DNA from: Bacteroidia bacterium
Lineage (GTDB): Bacteria; Bacteroidota; Bacteroidia; Bacteroidales; GWF2-35-48
Direction of reading: 5' to 3'
Length of the DNA stretch: 53,215 nucleotides
NCBI GenBank assembly: GCA_016212695.1
Contig: JACREX010000240.1
Span: 1 to 53,215 of the forward strand
This document shows positions 34,801-43,753 of this stretch, piece after piece (positions within the stretch are counted from its first letter, which is position 1; each line of letters starts with the position of its first letter). The position numbers and the translations under genes were made by a program. Below the pieces are notes generated by a model that was given only the letters and a program-made list of their open reading frames with translations, had not been told where the DNA came from and did not search any database.

Positions 34801-37789
34801 TGCAAACAACCTGATGCCAACAACAACAGACACGGTTACATTTACCGATACTTCGCAATATGTAGCTACTTCATGGCAGTGGAATTTTACTCCCAATACG
34901 GTAACTTTTGTAAATGGAACGAATGCCACAACACAACACCCAAAAGTAAAATTCAATGCTGCCGGTTATTATACTGCAGAACTGATTGCATCCAATGCAG
35001 CCGGTTCAGACACTGCCAATAAAATTAACTACATACATGTTATTATTTCCTTCTGTACATCCGGAGCAACAAGCACAGTGGACGACGATATAGGCAATGT
35101 AACATTTGCCAGCATTAACAATGGCGTCGCAACTCCTTCTCTGAACAATACTACTTCGACGCATACCTATACTGATTTCACCAGCCTGCCGCCGGCACAG
35201 GTAATGATAGGAGCAACCTATCCGATATCGGTCAGCCAGATTAATTCCGGCAGTTACTATACATGTTATGTAAAAGCCTGGATTGACTTTAATCAGGACG
35301 GCGTGTTCAATGATACCACAGAAAGAATACTTGGCGCAGGAACCACATCTACATCCATGACCGTAACCGGTAATGTTACCATCCCTTCAAATGCTCTGAC
35401 AGGCATCACAAGAATGAGAGTTGTGTTGCAGGAAGGAGGATCTGTTTCAGGCACTTTGCCGTGCGGTACATTCACATGGGGAGAAACAGAAGACTATAAA
35501 GTACAAATTAACCCTCCGCTTCCGCCTTTAGCCGCTTTTACAGTCAATATCCCGGATCCAATAATTAATCAGGTTGTAACTTTTACCGACACCAGCGCTA
35601 ATTACCCTTCTTCATGGCTCTGGTACATCACTCCGGGAAGCTATACTTATTTCAATGGAACCACTGCTACAACACAGAACCCGCAGGTGAAGTTTACAGC
35701 AACCGGATTATACACTGTAAAATTAGCTGCAGCGAACATAGCCGGCGCTGACAGTATAACCAAGATCGATTATATTAATGTTACAATGCCCGCGAATGCT
35801 CCGATTGCAGGCTTCTATGCAAACAACCTGACGCCGACAACGGCAGACACGGTTACATTTACAGATACCTCGCAATATGTTGCCACTTCATGGCAATGGA
35901 ACTTTACGCCAACCACAGTAACATATGTTAATGGAACAAATTCTGCAACACAAAACCCGCAAGTGAAATTCAATACGGCAGGATTGTACACGGCAGAGCT
36001 GATAGCAACCAATGCGGCAGGTACAGATAATGAAATCAAGACGAATTATATTACTGTTTTATTATCCTACTGTGTAACAAATCTTGGCGGTTCTGGCAGT
36101 TGTCCGGGAGATATTTCTCTGGTTGCAATTACTGGAACGACCCTGAACAATACAAGTCACACAAGTTGCAGCACAGCAAACTCAAGCACCTACGGATCCT
36201 ATCCGGGAACGGGAAATACTACAGCCATCCTGTCAAAAGGGACAACCTATCAGATGAAGGTTACAACGACAAGCGCCGATATTATATCCATGTGGATAGA
36301 CTACAACCAAAACGGAACGTTTGCAACTACAGAATGGACTCAGGTTGCAACTGTTTCTACTATAAACGTTGCATCTGTTGTAAACTTCACAGTACCGGCA
36401 AATGCACTGACCGGCCAGACCAAAATGAGAATACGTTCAAGGTTACAGGGAAATATAAATGGAGCCGGTGATGCCTGTACAAATTTCGGTTCCGGAATCA
36501 CAGAAGATTATATTATTACCATAGCTCCGCCCCTTGCTCCTGACGCAGGGTTTACTGCAGACCTGTTGAATCCAATAATTAATCAGGTGGTTGCTTTTAC
36601 AGACACCAGCGCTAATTATCCTTCTTCATGGCATTGGACCATTACTCCGGGAACTCATACATATATCAATGGAACTTCGGCGACAACACAGAACCCACAG
36701 GTGAAGTTTACAGCAACCGGATTATATACGGTTAAATTAGTTGCCGCAAATACTTCCGGATCGGACAGCGTTACAAAGACCAATTATATAAATGTGATAA
36801 TGCCTGCAAACCCTCCTGTGGCCGGGTTTTACGCAAGCAACATTACACCCACTACATTAGACACGGTTATATTTACAGATACTTCCCAAAATATCGCAAC
36901 ATCATGGCAGTGGAGTTTTACACCTAACACGGTATCTTATGTTAATGGCACAAATGCCACTACACAAAACCCAAAAGTAAAATTCAATGCAGCGGGATTG
37001 TATACAGTAGAGCTGATAGCAACCAATGCGGCTGGTTCTGATAATGAAATTAAAACCGATTATATCCATGTGGTACCTCAATATTGTATTCCGGCTTATA
37101 CCGGCGGAACTACAGGCGGAGATTATCTCTCCGGCGTTCAGATCGGAACGATCAATAATATTACAACAGGCGCTCCGTCTCCGTTCTACACCTTCTATAG
37201 TTCTCAGAGCACAACCTTAATAATCGGATCAACCAATAATACCATATCGCTCACAAACGGCGGGTTTGCGGGAACACTTGCAGCATGGATAGATTTTAAC
37301 GGAAGCGGCGTATTTGATACCGGCGAAAAACTTGGTGAAACAGCCAATGTACCGACTAACGGAACAACCAATATCGTTTTCACTGTTCCTTCATCGGCTG
37401 TTCCCGGAACAACCAGACTAAGAGTCAGAGAAGTATTTGCCACTACCAATATTGATCCGTGCAGCACATATGGCTATGGTGAAGCCGAAGATTATGTCGT
37501 AAACCTCCAGTATTCAGTAAACATTGTTGAAATCACTAAAAATACATCCTTATCTGTTTATCCTAATCCCTCGAATGAACTATTCAATCTTATCATCAAA
37601 ACAAATGAATATAACAATGTTTCGATTGAACTGTTCAGTGTTGACGGACGGCAGGTATATAAAAACGAAATTGAAAACATAAATGAATTCAACGGTAAAA
37701 TCAATGTATCAAAATATTCACCCGGCATTTACATTTTAATTGTTAATACAGGGAAAGACAGGATCACAAAGAGGCTTATTATTGAATAA
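31826..37789 (+). CDS. Giant PKD/GEVED repeat surface protein with T9SS tail
   Basis: The 1987-residue protein has a signal peptide (about 1-20, ending AYSQ) and an N-terminal beta-rich domain (about 25-225) with WDDLHTGTTGGVKYK of the kind found in Bacteroidota surface proteins. Five super-repeats of PKD-PKD-GEVED follow (about 229-1895). PKD units show PVAGFxAxxxxPTxxDTVxFTDTS and end YTVxLIASNAAG; GEVED units end GITEDYIITL, GETEDYNVNI, GETEDYKVQI, GITEDYIITI and GEAEDYVVNL. A T9SS type A domain (from about 1910: SVYPNPSNELF...ITKRLIIE) closes it. Known: PKD and GEVED domains are found in adhesins and in non-catalytic parts of exported enzymes. No catalytic domain is visible, so an adhesive or structural surface role is inferred. 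Confidence 0.85.
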   Translation: MKKITLLFILSLFAWMNAYSQPAASYIFINSTGAALEDMSSGTTQLIGSNAPDDSPSTLKTIGFTFVFANISYTTFSVTPDGFVKLGAVAISQYQNNFTVATNQPKIAAYWDDLHTGTTGGVKYKLLGTAPNRKLVIQWFVTVPKSSSSPANATFQVWLNETSNAIEFVYGAINTGLSYSVGISGSASDFKSITTSATPTASTTVSNNSNTLAFTAGIKYVFMPQPPSAPDAGFTASTLNPIIYQPVNFADTSESYPSSWHWTITPGTHTYVNGTSTTTQNPWVKFTTLGLYTVKLVASNMTGSDSITKTNYINVLMPTNAPVAGFTASYLTPTITDTVLFTDTSQYIATSWKWNFTPNTVTYVYGTTDSTQNPRVKFNASGLYTVRLIASNAAGADTAIKPNYINVLLSYCASNMGGSGSCPGDITLASINGTTFANSTHTNCSTANGSTYGEYPATGSNTGTLTIGANYDFKIITSNYDIISMWIDYNHNGTFDSLEWKLITLSSVANSPTLTNFTVPVTALTGATKLRIRTAYQGTVMEAINACTYLGSGITEDYIITLAAPLTPVAGFEANLTTPIVDQVVSFTDTSLNYPSTWQWQITPGTHTYVNGTTNASQNPKVAFGSAGLYTVQLIVSNMTGSDTAITVDYINVSMPTAPPDANFIAGDTLVNTMQIDTLTDLSTGTPTAWNWIITPNTFGYVNGTSAASQNPQVQFNAPGYYTVQLNASNAAGDDSLIITNYIHVLLEYCQPVYTTGTSSSDYLAGVHLDAINNVTTGAPSPYYTYYSAMTTDLMQGSTHTIILTNGSSYSGTLVAWIDFNYNGVFESSEKLGELNVPINGTASFVFTVPPAATIGTTRLRTKEVYSSTNIDPCATYTYGETEDYNVNIIPLVMPTANFMADVTNPIIDQLVTFTDTSANYPTSWYWTIAPGTHTYVNGTADTTQNPQVKFTAAGLYTAKLVAANLAGADSITKTDYINVTMPANAPVAGFYANNLMPTTTDTVTFTDTSQYVATSWQWNFTPNTVTFVNGTNATTQHPKVKFNAAGYYTAELIASNAAGSDTANKINYIHVIISFCTSGATSTVDDDIGNVTFASINNGVATPSLNNTTSTHTYTDFTSLPPAQVMIGATYPISVSQINSGSYYTCYVKAWIDFNQDGVFNDTTERILGAGTTSTSMTVTGNVTIPSNALTGITRMRVVLQEGGSVSGTLPCGTFTWGETEDYKVQINPPLPPLAAFTVNIPDPIINQVVTFTDTSANYPSSWLWYITPGSYTYFNGTTATTQNPQVKFTATGLYTVKLAAANIAGADSITKIDYINVTMPANAPIAGFYANNLTPTTADTVTFTDTSQYVATSWQWNFTPTTVTYVNGTNSATQNPQVKFNTAGLYTAELIATNAAGTDNEIKTNYITVLLSYCVTNLGGSGSCPGDISLVAITGTTLNNTSHTSCSTANSSTYGSYPGTGNTTAILSKGTTYQMKVTTTSADIISMWIDYNQNGTFATTEWTQVATVSTINVASVVNFTVPANALTGQTKMRIRSRLQGNINGAGDACTNFGSGITEDYIITIAPPLAPDAGFTADLLNPIINQVVAFTDTSANYPSSWHWTITPGTHTYINGTSATTQNPQVKFTATGLYTVKLVAANTSGSDSVTKTNYINVIMPANPPVAGFYASNITPTTLDTVIFTDTSQNIATSWQWSFTPNTVSYVNGTNATTQNPKVKFNAAGLYTVELIATNAAGSDNEIKTDYIHVVPQYCIPAYTGGTTGGDYLSGVQIGTINNITTGAPSPFYTFYSSQSTTLIIGSTNNTISLTNGGFAGTLAAWIDFNGSGVFDTGEKLGETANVPTNGTTNIVFTVPSSAVPGTTRLRVREVFATTNIDPCSTYGYGEAEDYVVNLQYSVNIVEITKNTSLSVYPNPSNELFNLIIKTNEYNNVSIELFSVDGRQVYKNEIENINEFNGKINVSKYSPGIYILIVNTGKDRITKRLIIE
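32510..37510 (+). repeat. Five PKD-PKD-GEVED super-repeats of about 1 kb
   Basis: Super-repeats begin near 32510, 33526, 34510, 35524 and 36538. GEVED copies 1 and 4 resemble each other most (GGSGSCPGDI), as do 2 and 5 (NxxTTGAPSPxYTxYS), while copy 3 differs. The order type 1-2-3-1-2 points to duplication of a block of about 3 kb. Confidence 0.78.
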
Positions 37790-37858
37790 AACAAAATTAT
37801 TTTGATCCGATAAAAGTAAAATACTATTGTTCGGTAATCTTAATGAGTGTAATACCAG

Positions 37859-37893
37859 AGAAGCTGTCCAAAAAGGGCAGCTTCTTTTATTTT
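37859..37893 (+). terminator. Rho-independent terminator after the PKD/GEVED gene
   Basis: AGAAGCTGTCC (37859-37869) pairs with GGGCAGCTTCT (37875-37885) with one mismatch and an AAAAA loop, followed by a T-rich tract. Confidence 0.75.
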
Positions 37894-37919
37894 ATACTTC
37901 CCGTTATCCAGGAATGGGA

Positions 37920-39311
37920 TTAAAACTCAGCATTCAGAGGCGTACGCGGGAAAGGGATCACATCACGGATATTTGCCATCCCTGTAATAAATAATATCAG
38001 CCTTTCGAAGCCAAGTCCAAAACCGCTGTGAGGCGCAGTTCCGAACTTACGCGTTTCGAGATACCACCACATATCTTTTTCGGGTATATGTAATTCTTTT
38101 ATCTTTTGCGATAATTTTTCATACTCTTCTTCTCTTTGCGAGCCGCCTATGATCTCCCCGATTTTCGGGAACAACACATCCATTGCCCTTACCGTTTTTC
38201 CATCATCATTCTGTTTCATGTAAAATGCTTTTATCTCTTTTGGATAATCTGTCAGGATCACAGGTTTTTTAAAATGCTGTTCCACCAGGTACCGCTCATG
38301 CTCAGCCTGAAGGTCGCAACCCCATTTGACAGGAAATTCAAATTCTTTTCCTGATTGCGCCAAAATATCAATCGCTTCGGTATAGGTTAACCTGATAAAT
38401 TTATTTTCAATGACAAATTTTAACCGTTCGATCAGCTCATTATCATACATTTTATTGAGGAATTCCAGGTCGTCTTTGCAGTTTTCAAGTGCGTAGCGGA
38501 TGATAGCCTGTAAAAAATCTTCAGCCAGATCCATATTGTCATGTATATCGTAAAATGCCATTTCAGGCTCTATCATCCAGAACTCGGCAAGATGGCGCGG
38601 CGTATTCGAATTTTCCGCCCTGAAGGTCGGGCCAAAAGTATAAATTTCTGAAAGGGCCAATGCTCCAAGTTCCCCTTCAAGCTGGCCGGACACGGTAAGA
38701 TTAGTTTCTTTACCAAAAAAATCTTCAGTATAATTTATTGAGCCGTCTTCATTCTTAGGAGGATTTTTAAGATCAAGCGTGGTAACATGAAACATTGCCC
38801 CGGCGCCTTCAGCGTCAGAACCGGTAATAATTGGAGTATGCAAATAATAAAATCCCTGATCATTGAAATATTTGTGAATTGCATAAGCCAGGGCATGACG
38901 TATTCTGAGCACGGCGCCAAAAGTATTTGTACGTGGTCGCAGGTGAGCGATCTCTCTTAAAAATTCGAGGGAATGTCCCTTTTTCTGCAGAGGATAGGTT
39001 TCAGGATCTGCAGTGCCATATACATCAATGTGTTTTGCCTGTATCTCTACATTCTGACCCTGCCCTACAGATTCTACCAGTTTGCCGGTAACACAAATAC
39101 ACGAACCCGTTGTAATAGGTTTTAATGTTTCTTCACCAAAAACAGAAACATCAGCAACGATCTGAATGGTATGAATAATCGAACCGTCATTCAATGCAAT
39201 AAAACTGACATTTTTATTTCCGCGGCGTGTACGAACCCATCCTTTAATCGTGACATCCGAGCCTGTTTCAACTTTGTTATGTAATAAATCTTTAATTTTT
39301 ACCCGTTTCAT
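37920..39311 (-). CDS. asnS: Asparagine--tRNA ligase
   Basis: The 463-residue class IIb synthetase charges tRNA-Asn with asparagine in the cytoplasm. An N-terminal OB-fold (about 17-105, [18 protein letters not shown]) binds the anticodon. The catalytic domain shows motif 2 around [21 protein letters not shown] and motif 3 in [10 protein letters not shown], near the C-terminus ([15 protein letters not shown]). AsnRS rather than AspRS is supported by overall length, absence of the large bacterial AspRS insertion, and the [11 protein letters not shown] wording. Length is normal for the family. A minus-strand TAnnTTTG match lies at 39339-39346, without a convincing -33 element. Single gene, convergent with the PKD/GEVED gene. 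Confidence 0.95.
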   Translation of the reverse strand: MKRVKIKDLLHNKVETGSDVTIKGWVRTRRGNKNVSFIALNDGSIIHTIQIVADVSVFGEETLKPITTGSCICVTGKLVESVGQGQNVEIQAKHIDVYGTADPETYPLQKKGHSLEFLREIAHLRPRTNTFGAVLRIRHALAYAIHKYFNDQGFYYLHTPIITGSDAEGAGAMFHVTTLDLKNPPKNEDGSINYTEDFFGKETNLTVSGQLEGELGALALSEIYTFGPTFRAENSNTPRHLAEFWMIEPEMAFYDIHDNMDLAEDFLQAIIRYALENCKDDLEFLNKMYDNELIERLKFVIENKFIRLTYTEAIDILAQSGKEFEFPVKWGCDLQAEHERYLVEQHFKKPVILTDYPKEIKAFYMKQNDDGKTVRAMDVLFPKIGEIIGGSQREEEYEKLSQKIKELHIPEKDMWWYLETRKFGTAPHSGFGLGFERLILFITGMANIRDVIPFPRTPLNAEF

Positions 39312-39451
39312 AGCATTATTATTTTACACTTCTTCTCTCAAAAATATATAATTTTGTGTGAAGTTTTCGTTATTTTGTTAAAAATATAAACCCGCGGCAT
39401 TATTTTTTTGTTAAAGATAAATTTTATATTCGCTGAATCAAATATTAAGAA

Positions 39452-40180
39452 GTGACAGAAAATTTAGTCATCGTCCCGACGTATAACGAAAAAGATAATA
39501 CGGAAAATATTATCCGCAAGGTGTTTTCTCTTCCTGTCGGATTCGATCTTCTGATCATTGATGATAATTCTCCGGATGGCACGCGGGAAATTGTAAAATC
39601 CCTTCAGAAAGAATTTCCCGACCGGCTTCACCTGATGGAAAGACCCGGTAAACTTGGTTTGGGTACGGCATACATTGCCGGCTTTAAATGGGCGTTACAA
39701 AAACAATATGCCCATATTTGTGAAATGGATGCTGACTTTTCCCACAATCCTGACGATCTTGTTCTGCTTCACCGTGCATGCACCGTTGATGGCGCCGACC
39801 TTGCAATAGGATCAAGATATATTTCAGGCGTTAACGTGGTGAACTGGCCCATGGGGAGAGTGATCATGTCGTATTATGCATCCGCATATGTTCGGTTTGT
39901 TACAGGCATGCCTGTCCGCGATACCACAGCAGGTTTTAAATGCTATACAAAAAAAGTACTTCAGACCATTGACCTTGAAAAAATAAAAATGAAAGGCTAT
40001 GCTTTCCAGATCGAAATGAAATTCACAACCTGGAAAATGGGCTTTAAAATTATCGAAGTCCCTATCATATTTACCGAACGTAAATTAGGCTCTTCAAAAA
40101 TGAGCGGCGGTATCTTTAACGAAGCTGTGTGGGGTGTTATTAAAATGAAAGTTGGGAGTTGGTTCAAGAAATATAAATGA
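39452..40180 (+). CDS. Polyprenol-phosphate mannose synthase-like GT2 glycosyltransferase
   Basis: The 242-residue cytoplasmic GT2 enzyme starts at a GTG. It shows VPTYNEKDN near the N-terminus, LIIDDNSPDGT (UDP/GDP-sugar binding), GKLGLGTAYIAGF, the metal-binding EMDADFSHNP, DTTAGFKCY and GYAFQIEM, and ends after ERKLGSSKM. This matches the DPM1-type (dolichol/polyprenol-phosphate beta-mannosyltransferase) subfamily, catalytic domain only, without C-terminal membrane helices. Known reaction: transfer of mannose (or another hexose) from a nucleotide sugar to a polyprenyl phosphate at the inner membrane, feeding extracytoplasmic glycosylation. In Bacteroidota this could serve surface protein or polysaccharide glycosylation; the exact sugar is not known. 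Confidence 0.85.
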   Translation: MTENLVIVPTYNEKDNTENIIRKVFSLPVGFDLLIIDDNSPDGTREIVKSLQKEFPDRLHLMERPGKLGLGTAYIAGFKWALQKQYAHICEMDADFSHNPDDLVLLHRACTVDGADLAIGSRYISGVNVVNWPMGRVIMSYYASAYVRFVTGMPVRDTTAGFKCYTKKVLQTIDLEKIKMKGYAFQIEMKFTTWKMGFKIIEVPIIFTERKLGSSKMSGGIFNEAVWGVIKMKVGSWFKKYK

Positions 40181-40196
40181 TCCGTTTTCCGGTTTG

Positions 40197-40222
40197 CAGT
40201 TTACAGTTTACAGTTTACAGTT
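40197..40222. repeat. Heptanucleotide repeat (CAGTTTA)n
   Basis: Three full CAGTTTA units and most of a fourth, between two convergent genes. It is one of four heptamer tracts in the window, each with a different unit. Confidence 0.85.
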
Positions 40223-40227
40223 GTTTT

Positions 40228-42387
40228 TTACTTGAAATTATATCTTACCTGTACCGTAACGTCAGTTTTTGTTTTACCATTAATTTCATTCAAACCGGAA
40301 CCATTAGTGGTTTGGTTCGAATAATAGGTTTGCGCTATTCTAAACCACATATCCAAACCCTTAAAAAAAGTATATTTTGCCATCAGGTAGGTTCTGGCGC
40401 CTCTATTGTAAAATGCAGGAACTGATGAAGCATACAACACATCAGTTTCATACACATATATTCTTGCATCATAGGTATCAATATCAAAAATTCCATACCT
40501 GGCAACCAGCGAAAGAGGGATCCTTTTCAATGTATAAAAAATATCCTGTGAAATCATATAACCATGCTGTGTACTGTTATTTCCCTTTTTATATTCAACC
40601 ATATCAATTCTGTTTTTCAGCCGCAGATTTGGAAAAACAGTATATGAAATCTGGTATCTCAACTTTTTAAAATCCACATTTTCTAATTGAGTAATATCAG
40701 ATGTCTGGCCGCTTATATTTTCTGGTTTTACTTCCTGCTTGAACCGCAGGGACATGTTTACCCTGCTTGATAAATAATAGGATGCTTCGGCAAGGTAATC
40801 AAAACCGGAAGAAGGTGCGCTGATTGTATATTTTAACCAGGGGAATTTATACATATCATAATATCCGGATAGTTTTATTTTTTTATAAGGATACACTTCT
40901 GCGCCGATATAAAGTCCATTTTCATTAGCTGTAGCGCCGCTTTCGGAAAATGCTTTGCCATAATACGACTGGTAATCTTTTTCATAATTGCGGTGAAGCA
41001 CACACATGGATACCTGCGGCGCCATTTTCACCGACATTCCGTTCAGGAAAGCGTAGCCGCCATTCTGACTCATGGCTGCCTCGCCAAAAAAATTCATGTC
41101 CTTTATAACAAACTGGTAATTAAATCCCAAATCAGAATTTTGCTTACCCATAAAATCAAACTGGTTATACGGTTTCACACTGGTTTCAAGCGGTGCGCTA
41201 AAAGTATAATTTACATATGATGCGCCAAGCTTATAATATTCCTGATTAAATACCACATTGCTGCCGTAAACGGTTTCCGTGATTGCATGCCGGTCTGTCA
41301 TTTCACCGGGAATTGTATGGAGTCCGGTAATCTGCAGTGTTGAAACACCGAGAGCTTCACCATCCGAGCTATCAACAGATGTAATATTTGCATCAATTTT
41401 TTTCCTGGAATAAAAACCGGTGATGTCAAAATCTTTTATACGGACAGTGGTTGCGGTTCCCCTCATAAACTGGTTCTCGTTGGTAGAACTGTATCGTTTT
41501 AATCCATATCCGCGCTTTTTGATATTCATAACCGAAGACGACTTGCTATAACCCAGGCCGGACCACATGGTGAGGCCCTGTCCAAACTGGAGTTCGTAAT
41601 CACCGAAACACACGGTTCTTAAAGAAATAATATCTCTATACAATTTAATATCATTAACCTGAAGATGGGCTGCATAATAATCGAACCCCTTAACCTGATT
41701 CATTTTCTTATTTAATTCGGCATCGTTTAAAATCCGGTATCTTTTATTGCTGTTAAAAAAATTTTCTCCGGGATCCTTTTCAGCAGTGATTCCCCAATAA
41801 ATCTTGTTTCTGTAATTATATTTATATTTTAAATATACTTTTTGCCGGCTACCCAGGTATTGCTGGTTGGGATTGGCCATGTAAGCCGAATCACTGATCG
41901 GGGCATACCCTTTTTGTTGTTCCAGTATTTGTTCCACACGCGTGAAAACCTGATGACGTCCGTTTGTAAAAGCTTTTGATATGGGAAACTGGCCTGACTC
42001 TGCTTTTGGAGCGCAGATAACAAAAGGGAGAAGCATTTGTATTTTATCATCAGTCAGCCCATAAACCAGTTGCAGTTCATAGAGGGTATACATAGGCCCG
42101 TTTTTTTTGATATAAAAAAGAATACTTTTTATTTCAAAATCCGTAAGAAACTGAAGTTTTCCCAATTCTTCCTCTGTGGCGTCATTAAGATTAATAGGGT
42201 TTCGGGCAAAATTATTCAGGTCTTCGGTAAGAGAAGTGAAATCAATATTTTCACTTTCGGCGCTGCTTGAGATTTGTTCAATGATATCTTCAATAGACGG
42301 TATATTTTCTTCTTCAATAACCTGGGGAAAAGTAAGATTTGTAAAGCAAGTCAGTACAATAAATAATATAATGATTTTTGCTTTCAC
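40228..42387 (-). CDS. Helix-hairpin-helix outer-membrane barrel protein
   Basis: The 719-residue protein has a signal peptide (about 1-21, ending LTFPQ) and a helix-hairpin-helix region (about 63-130: INLNDATEEELGKLQFLTDFE and YTLYELQLVYGLTDDKI) resembling ComEA-type HhH repeats. Alternating hydrophobic/aromatic strands then run to the C-terminus (for example QKVYLKYKYNYRNKIYWGITAE, cited here only in part; ending VTVQVRYNFK), consistent with an outer-membrane beta-barrel. This combination is widespread in Bacteroidota but has no established function. It lies 21 nt downstream of a PorV-like gene in the same orientation, so the two probably form an operon. Confidence 0.72.
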   Translation of the reverse strand: MKAKIIILFIVLTCFTNLTFPQVIEEENIPSIEDIIEQISSSAESENIDFTSLTEDLNNFARNPINLNDATEEELGKLQFLTDFEIKSILFYIKKNGPMYTLYELQLVYGLTDDKIQMLLPFVICAPKAESGQFPISKAFTNGRHQVFTRVEQILEQQKGYAPISDSAYMANPNQQYLGSRQKVYLKYKYNYRNKIYWGITAEKDPGENFFNSNKRYRILNDAELNKKMNQVKGFDYYAAHLQVNDIKLYRDIISLRTVCFGDYELQFGQGLTMWSGLGYSKSSSVMNIKKRGYGLKRYSSTNENQFMRGTATTVRIKDFDITGFYSRKKIDANITSVDSSDGEALGVSTLQITGLHTIPGEMTDRHAITETVYGSNVVFNQEYYKLGASYVNYTFSAPLETSVKPYNQFDFMGKQNSDLGFNYQFVIKDMNFFGEAAMSQNGGYAFLNGMSVKMAPQVSMCVLHRNYEKDYQSYYGKAFSESGATANENGLYIGAEVYPYKKIKLSGYYDMYKFPWLKYTISAPSSGFDYLAEASYYLSSRVNMSLRFKQEVKPENISGQTSDITQLENVDFKKLRYQISYTVFPNLRLKNRIDMVEYKKGNNSTQHGYMISQDIFYTLKRIPLSLVARYGIFDIDTYDARIYVYETDVLYASSVPAFYNRGARTYLMAKYTFFKGLDMWFRIAQTYYSNQTTNGSGLNEINGKTKTDVTVQVRYNFK

Positions 42388-42408
42388 TTACTTTCTGTCA
42401 GGCTGTAT

Positions 42409-43263
42409 TTACAGTAATGATTCTTTTTTCTCCTGCTTATTGAATTCCCAGAGCAGCGAAAAATGAGGAGTTAATCCAAGTTGCGGATGAGTAGAAAAGG
42501 CAAGGTCTGCTTTCAGTCCTTTGATCTCATATCCGATTCCAAAAGTTGCTTTTTCAGGATTTGAAGCCACACCGGTGCGGATAAATAAATGTTCCATGAA
42601 ATTATATTCGATACCGGCTTTAAAAACCGGATCATTTTCAATGTCCTTCTCCGTTTCAGCAGTAACAAGCACTTTCCTGGAGAAATTATATCCGAGGCCC
42701 AGCCTCATTATCGTAGGAATTCTCTCGTCATGGTAAGCGGCAATTTTCGATCGTGTCGGATTATAAATATGGGCGCCGATATAAAAATTTTCTTTCGGTA
42801 CGGCTCTTACTCCTATTTCAACCACAGCGGTTCCTTTATTTCCATAATATTCGGAGAAATACGTATTAATATAATCAAACTGTATCCCGGCAGAAAAAAC
42901 CTCTCCAAGGGATTTAGCAAAAGCCAGCCCGATTTTGCTCTCATTATATTTGCTGTAACCGAACTGGCTGATGCTTAAACCAAATACGCCTGTTTTTGTA
43001 GGTAAAATAAATGTTCCAGCTTTAAGTGAAAGTTCATTGACAAGAAACCGGTTCTCATAATGAAATCCGACAGACATATTTTTCAATGAAGCCAATCCTG
43101 CCTGATTATGCGATATTGACCAGATGTCGGAAAGCATTACCGAAGCGTTGGCCATTCCTGCCGAACGTGCGCCGAAAGGATTATCATCGCCGCCGCCTGC
43201 AATAGCTCCTGTTGTTGACAGAATAAAACAAGCAAATACCGGAATTAATTTATAAACACTCAT
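42409..43263 (-). CDS. PorV/PorQ-like outer-membrane protein
   Basis: The chosen ATG (43263) gives 284 residues beginning MSVYKLIPVFACFIL, a good signal peptide ending near AIAGG; a TTG five codons upstream is less likely. The mature start reads NPFGARSAGMANASVMLSDIWSISHNQAGLA, close to the N-terminus of PorV/PorQ and related FadL-like barrels (GARS-G-A-...-NPAGLA). Beta strands continue to the C-terminus (HFSLLWEF). Known: PorV shuttles T9SS cargo to the attachment complex; PorQ and other paralogues have less clear roles. With several T9SS cargo genes nearby, a T9SS link is possible but not shown. Confidence 0.68.
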   Translation of the reverse strand: MSVYKLIPVFACFILSTTGAIAGGGDDNPFGARSAGMANASVMLSDIWSISHNQAGLASLKNMSVGFHYENRFLVNELSLKAGTFILPTKTGVFGLSISQFGYSKYNESKIGLAFAKSLGEVFSAGIQFDYINTYFSEYYGNKGTAVVEIGVRAVPKENFYIGAHIYNPTRSKIAAYHDERIPTIMRLGLGYNFSRKVLVTAETEKDIENDPVFKAGIEYNFMEHLFIRTGVASNPEKATFGIGYEIKGLKADLAFSTHPQLGLTPHFSLLWEFNKQEKKESLL

Positions 43264-43333
43264 ACCTGTATTATGCAAAAATGTAAATATAAAAATTTGT
43301 TTTAATATTGTTCATGCATTTTAAAATTAAAAA

Positions 43334-43427
43334 TGCCACAAAAACACTAAGTCACCAAATTTCACAAAACAAAGAGTACCAACGTGATTACTTTGGTGGA
43401 TTTTTGTGTTTTAGTGCTTTGGTGGCA
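43334..43427. repeat. Long imperfect inverted repeat
   Basis: The left arm (43334-43370, TGCCACAAAAACACTAAGTC...) is an imperfect reverse complement of the right arm (43391-43427, ...TTTTAGTGCTTTGGTGGCA). Such CACTAAG/CTTTGTG palindromes are familiar as dispersed intergenic elements in Bacteroidota. No T-tract follows directly, so it is not an ordinary terminator. Confidence 0.7.
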
Positions 43428-43608
43428 AAAAGGGGACTTTTCGGAGGGGGCTCATAAATGAATCAAATCAAACTTTGTTTATAATTTCATATATAAAAAA
43501 AGTAAAAAAATATTTTTTTAAATAAAAATTTGTATTTTTGGTTAAATAAGATAATAAAAAACATTAAAAAATAATTTATACTTGAAACGGGATAAATTTA
43601 TACATTAT

Positions 43609-43682
43609 AGTAATCAGTATTCGGAAGCCAGTAATCGGTTATTTTTTTACTGATTACCGATTACCGACACTACTGATTACCA
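43609..43682. repeat. Heptamer repeats arranged as an inverted repeat
   Basis: The left half is AGTAATC-AGTATTC-GGAAGCC-AGTAATC. After a T-rich spacer the right half is ACTGATT-ACCGATT-ACCGACA, roughly its reverse complement (GTAATCGGT against ACCGATTAC). Confidence 0.7.
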
Positions 43683-43753
43683 TTTATGGAAAGTACAAAC
43701 TTAACCCGTTTACAGTATAGTTAATTAATCAATAGAATTTTTAAGTAATAGAT

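Larger units (their letters stand above)
43264..43753. other. 490-bp divergent intergenic region with repeats
   Basis: It separates the PorV-like operon from recQ. It holds the inverted repeat at 43334-43427, an AT-rich stretch (about 43450-43600) and the heptamer palindrome at 43609-43682. A -7-like TATTTTTG occurs at 43533-43540 on the plus strand, but no TTG is found at the right distance upstream. I see no ORF or RNA gene. Confidence 0.7.

Noticed and set aside
43609-43682. Rho-independent terminator or RNA gene in the recQ upstream region
   Set aside because: The T-run lies in the loop rather than after the hairpin, and the structure comes from heptamer repeats.
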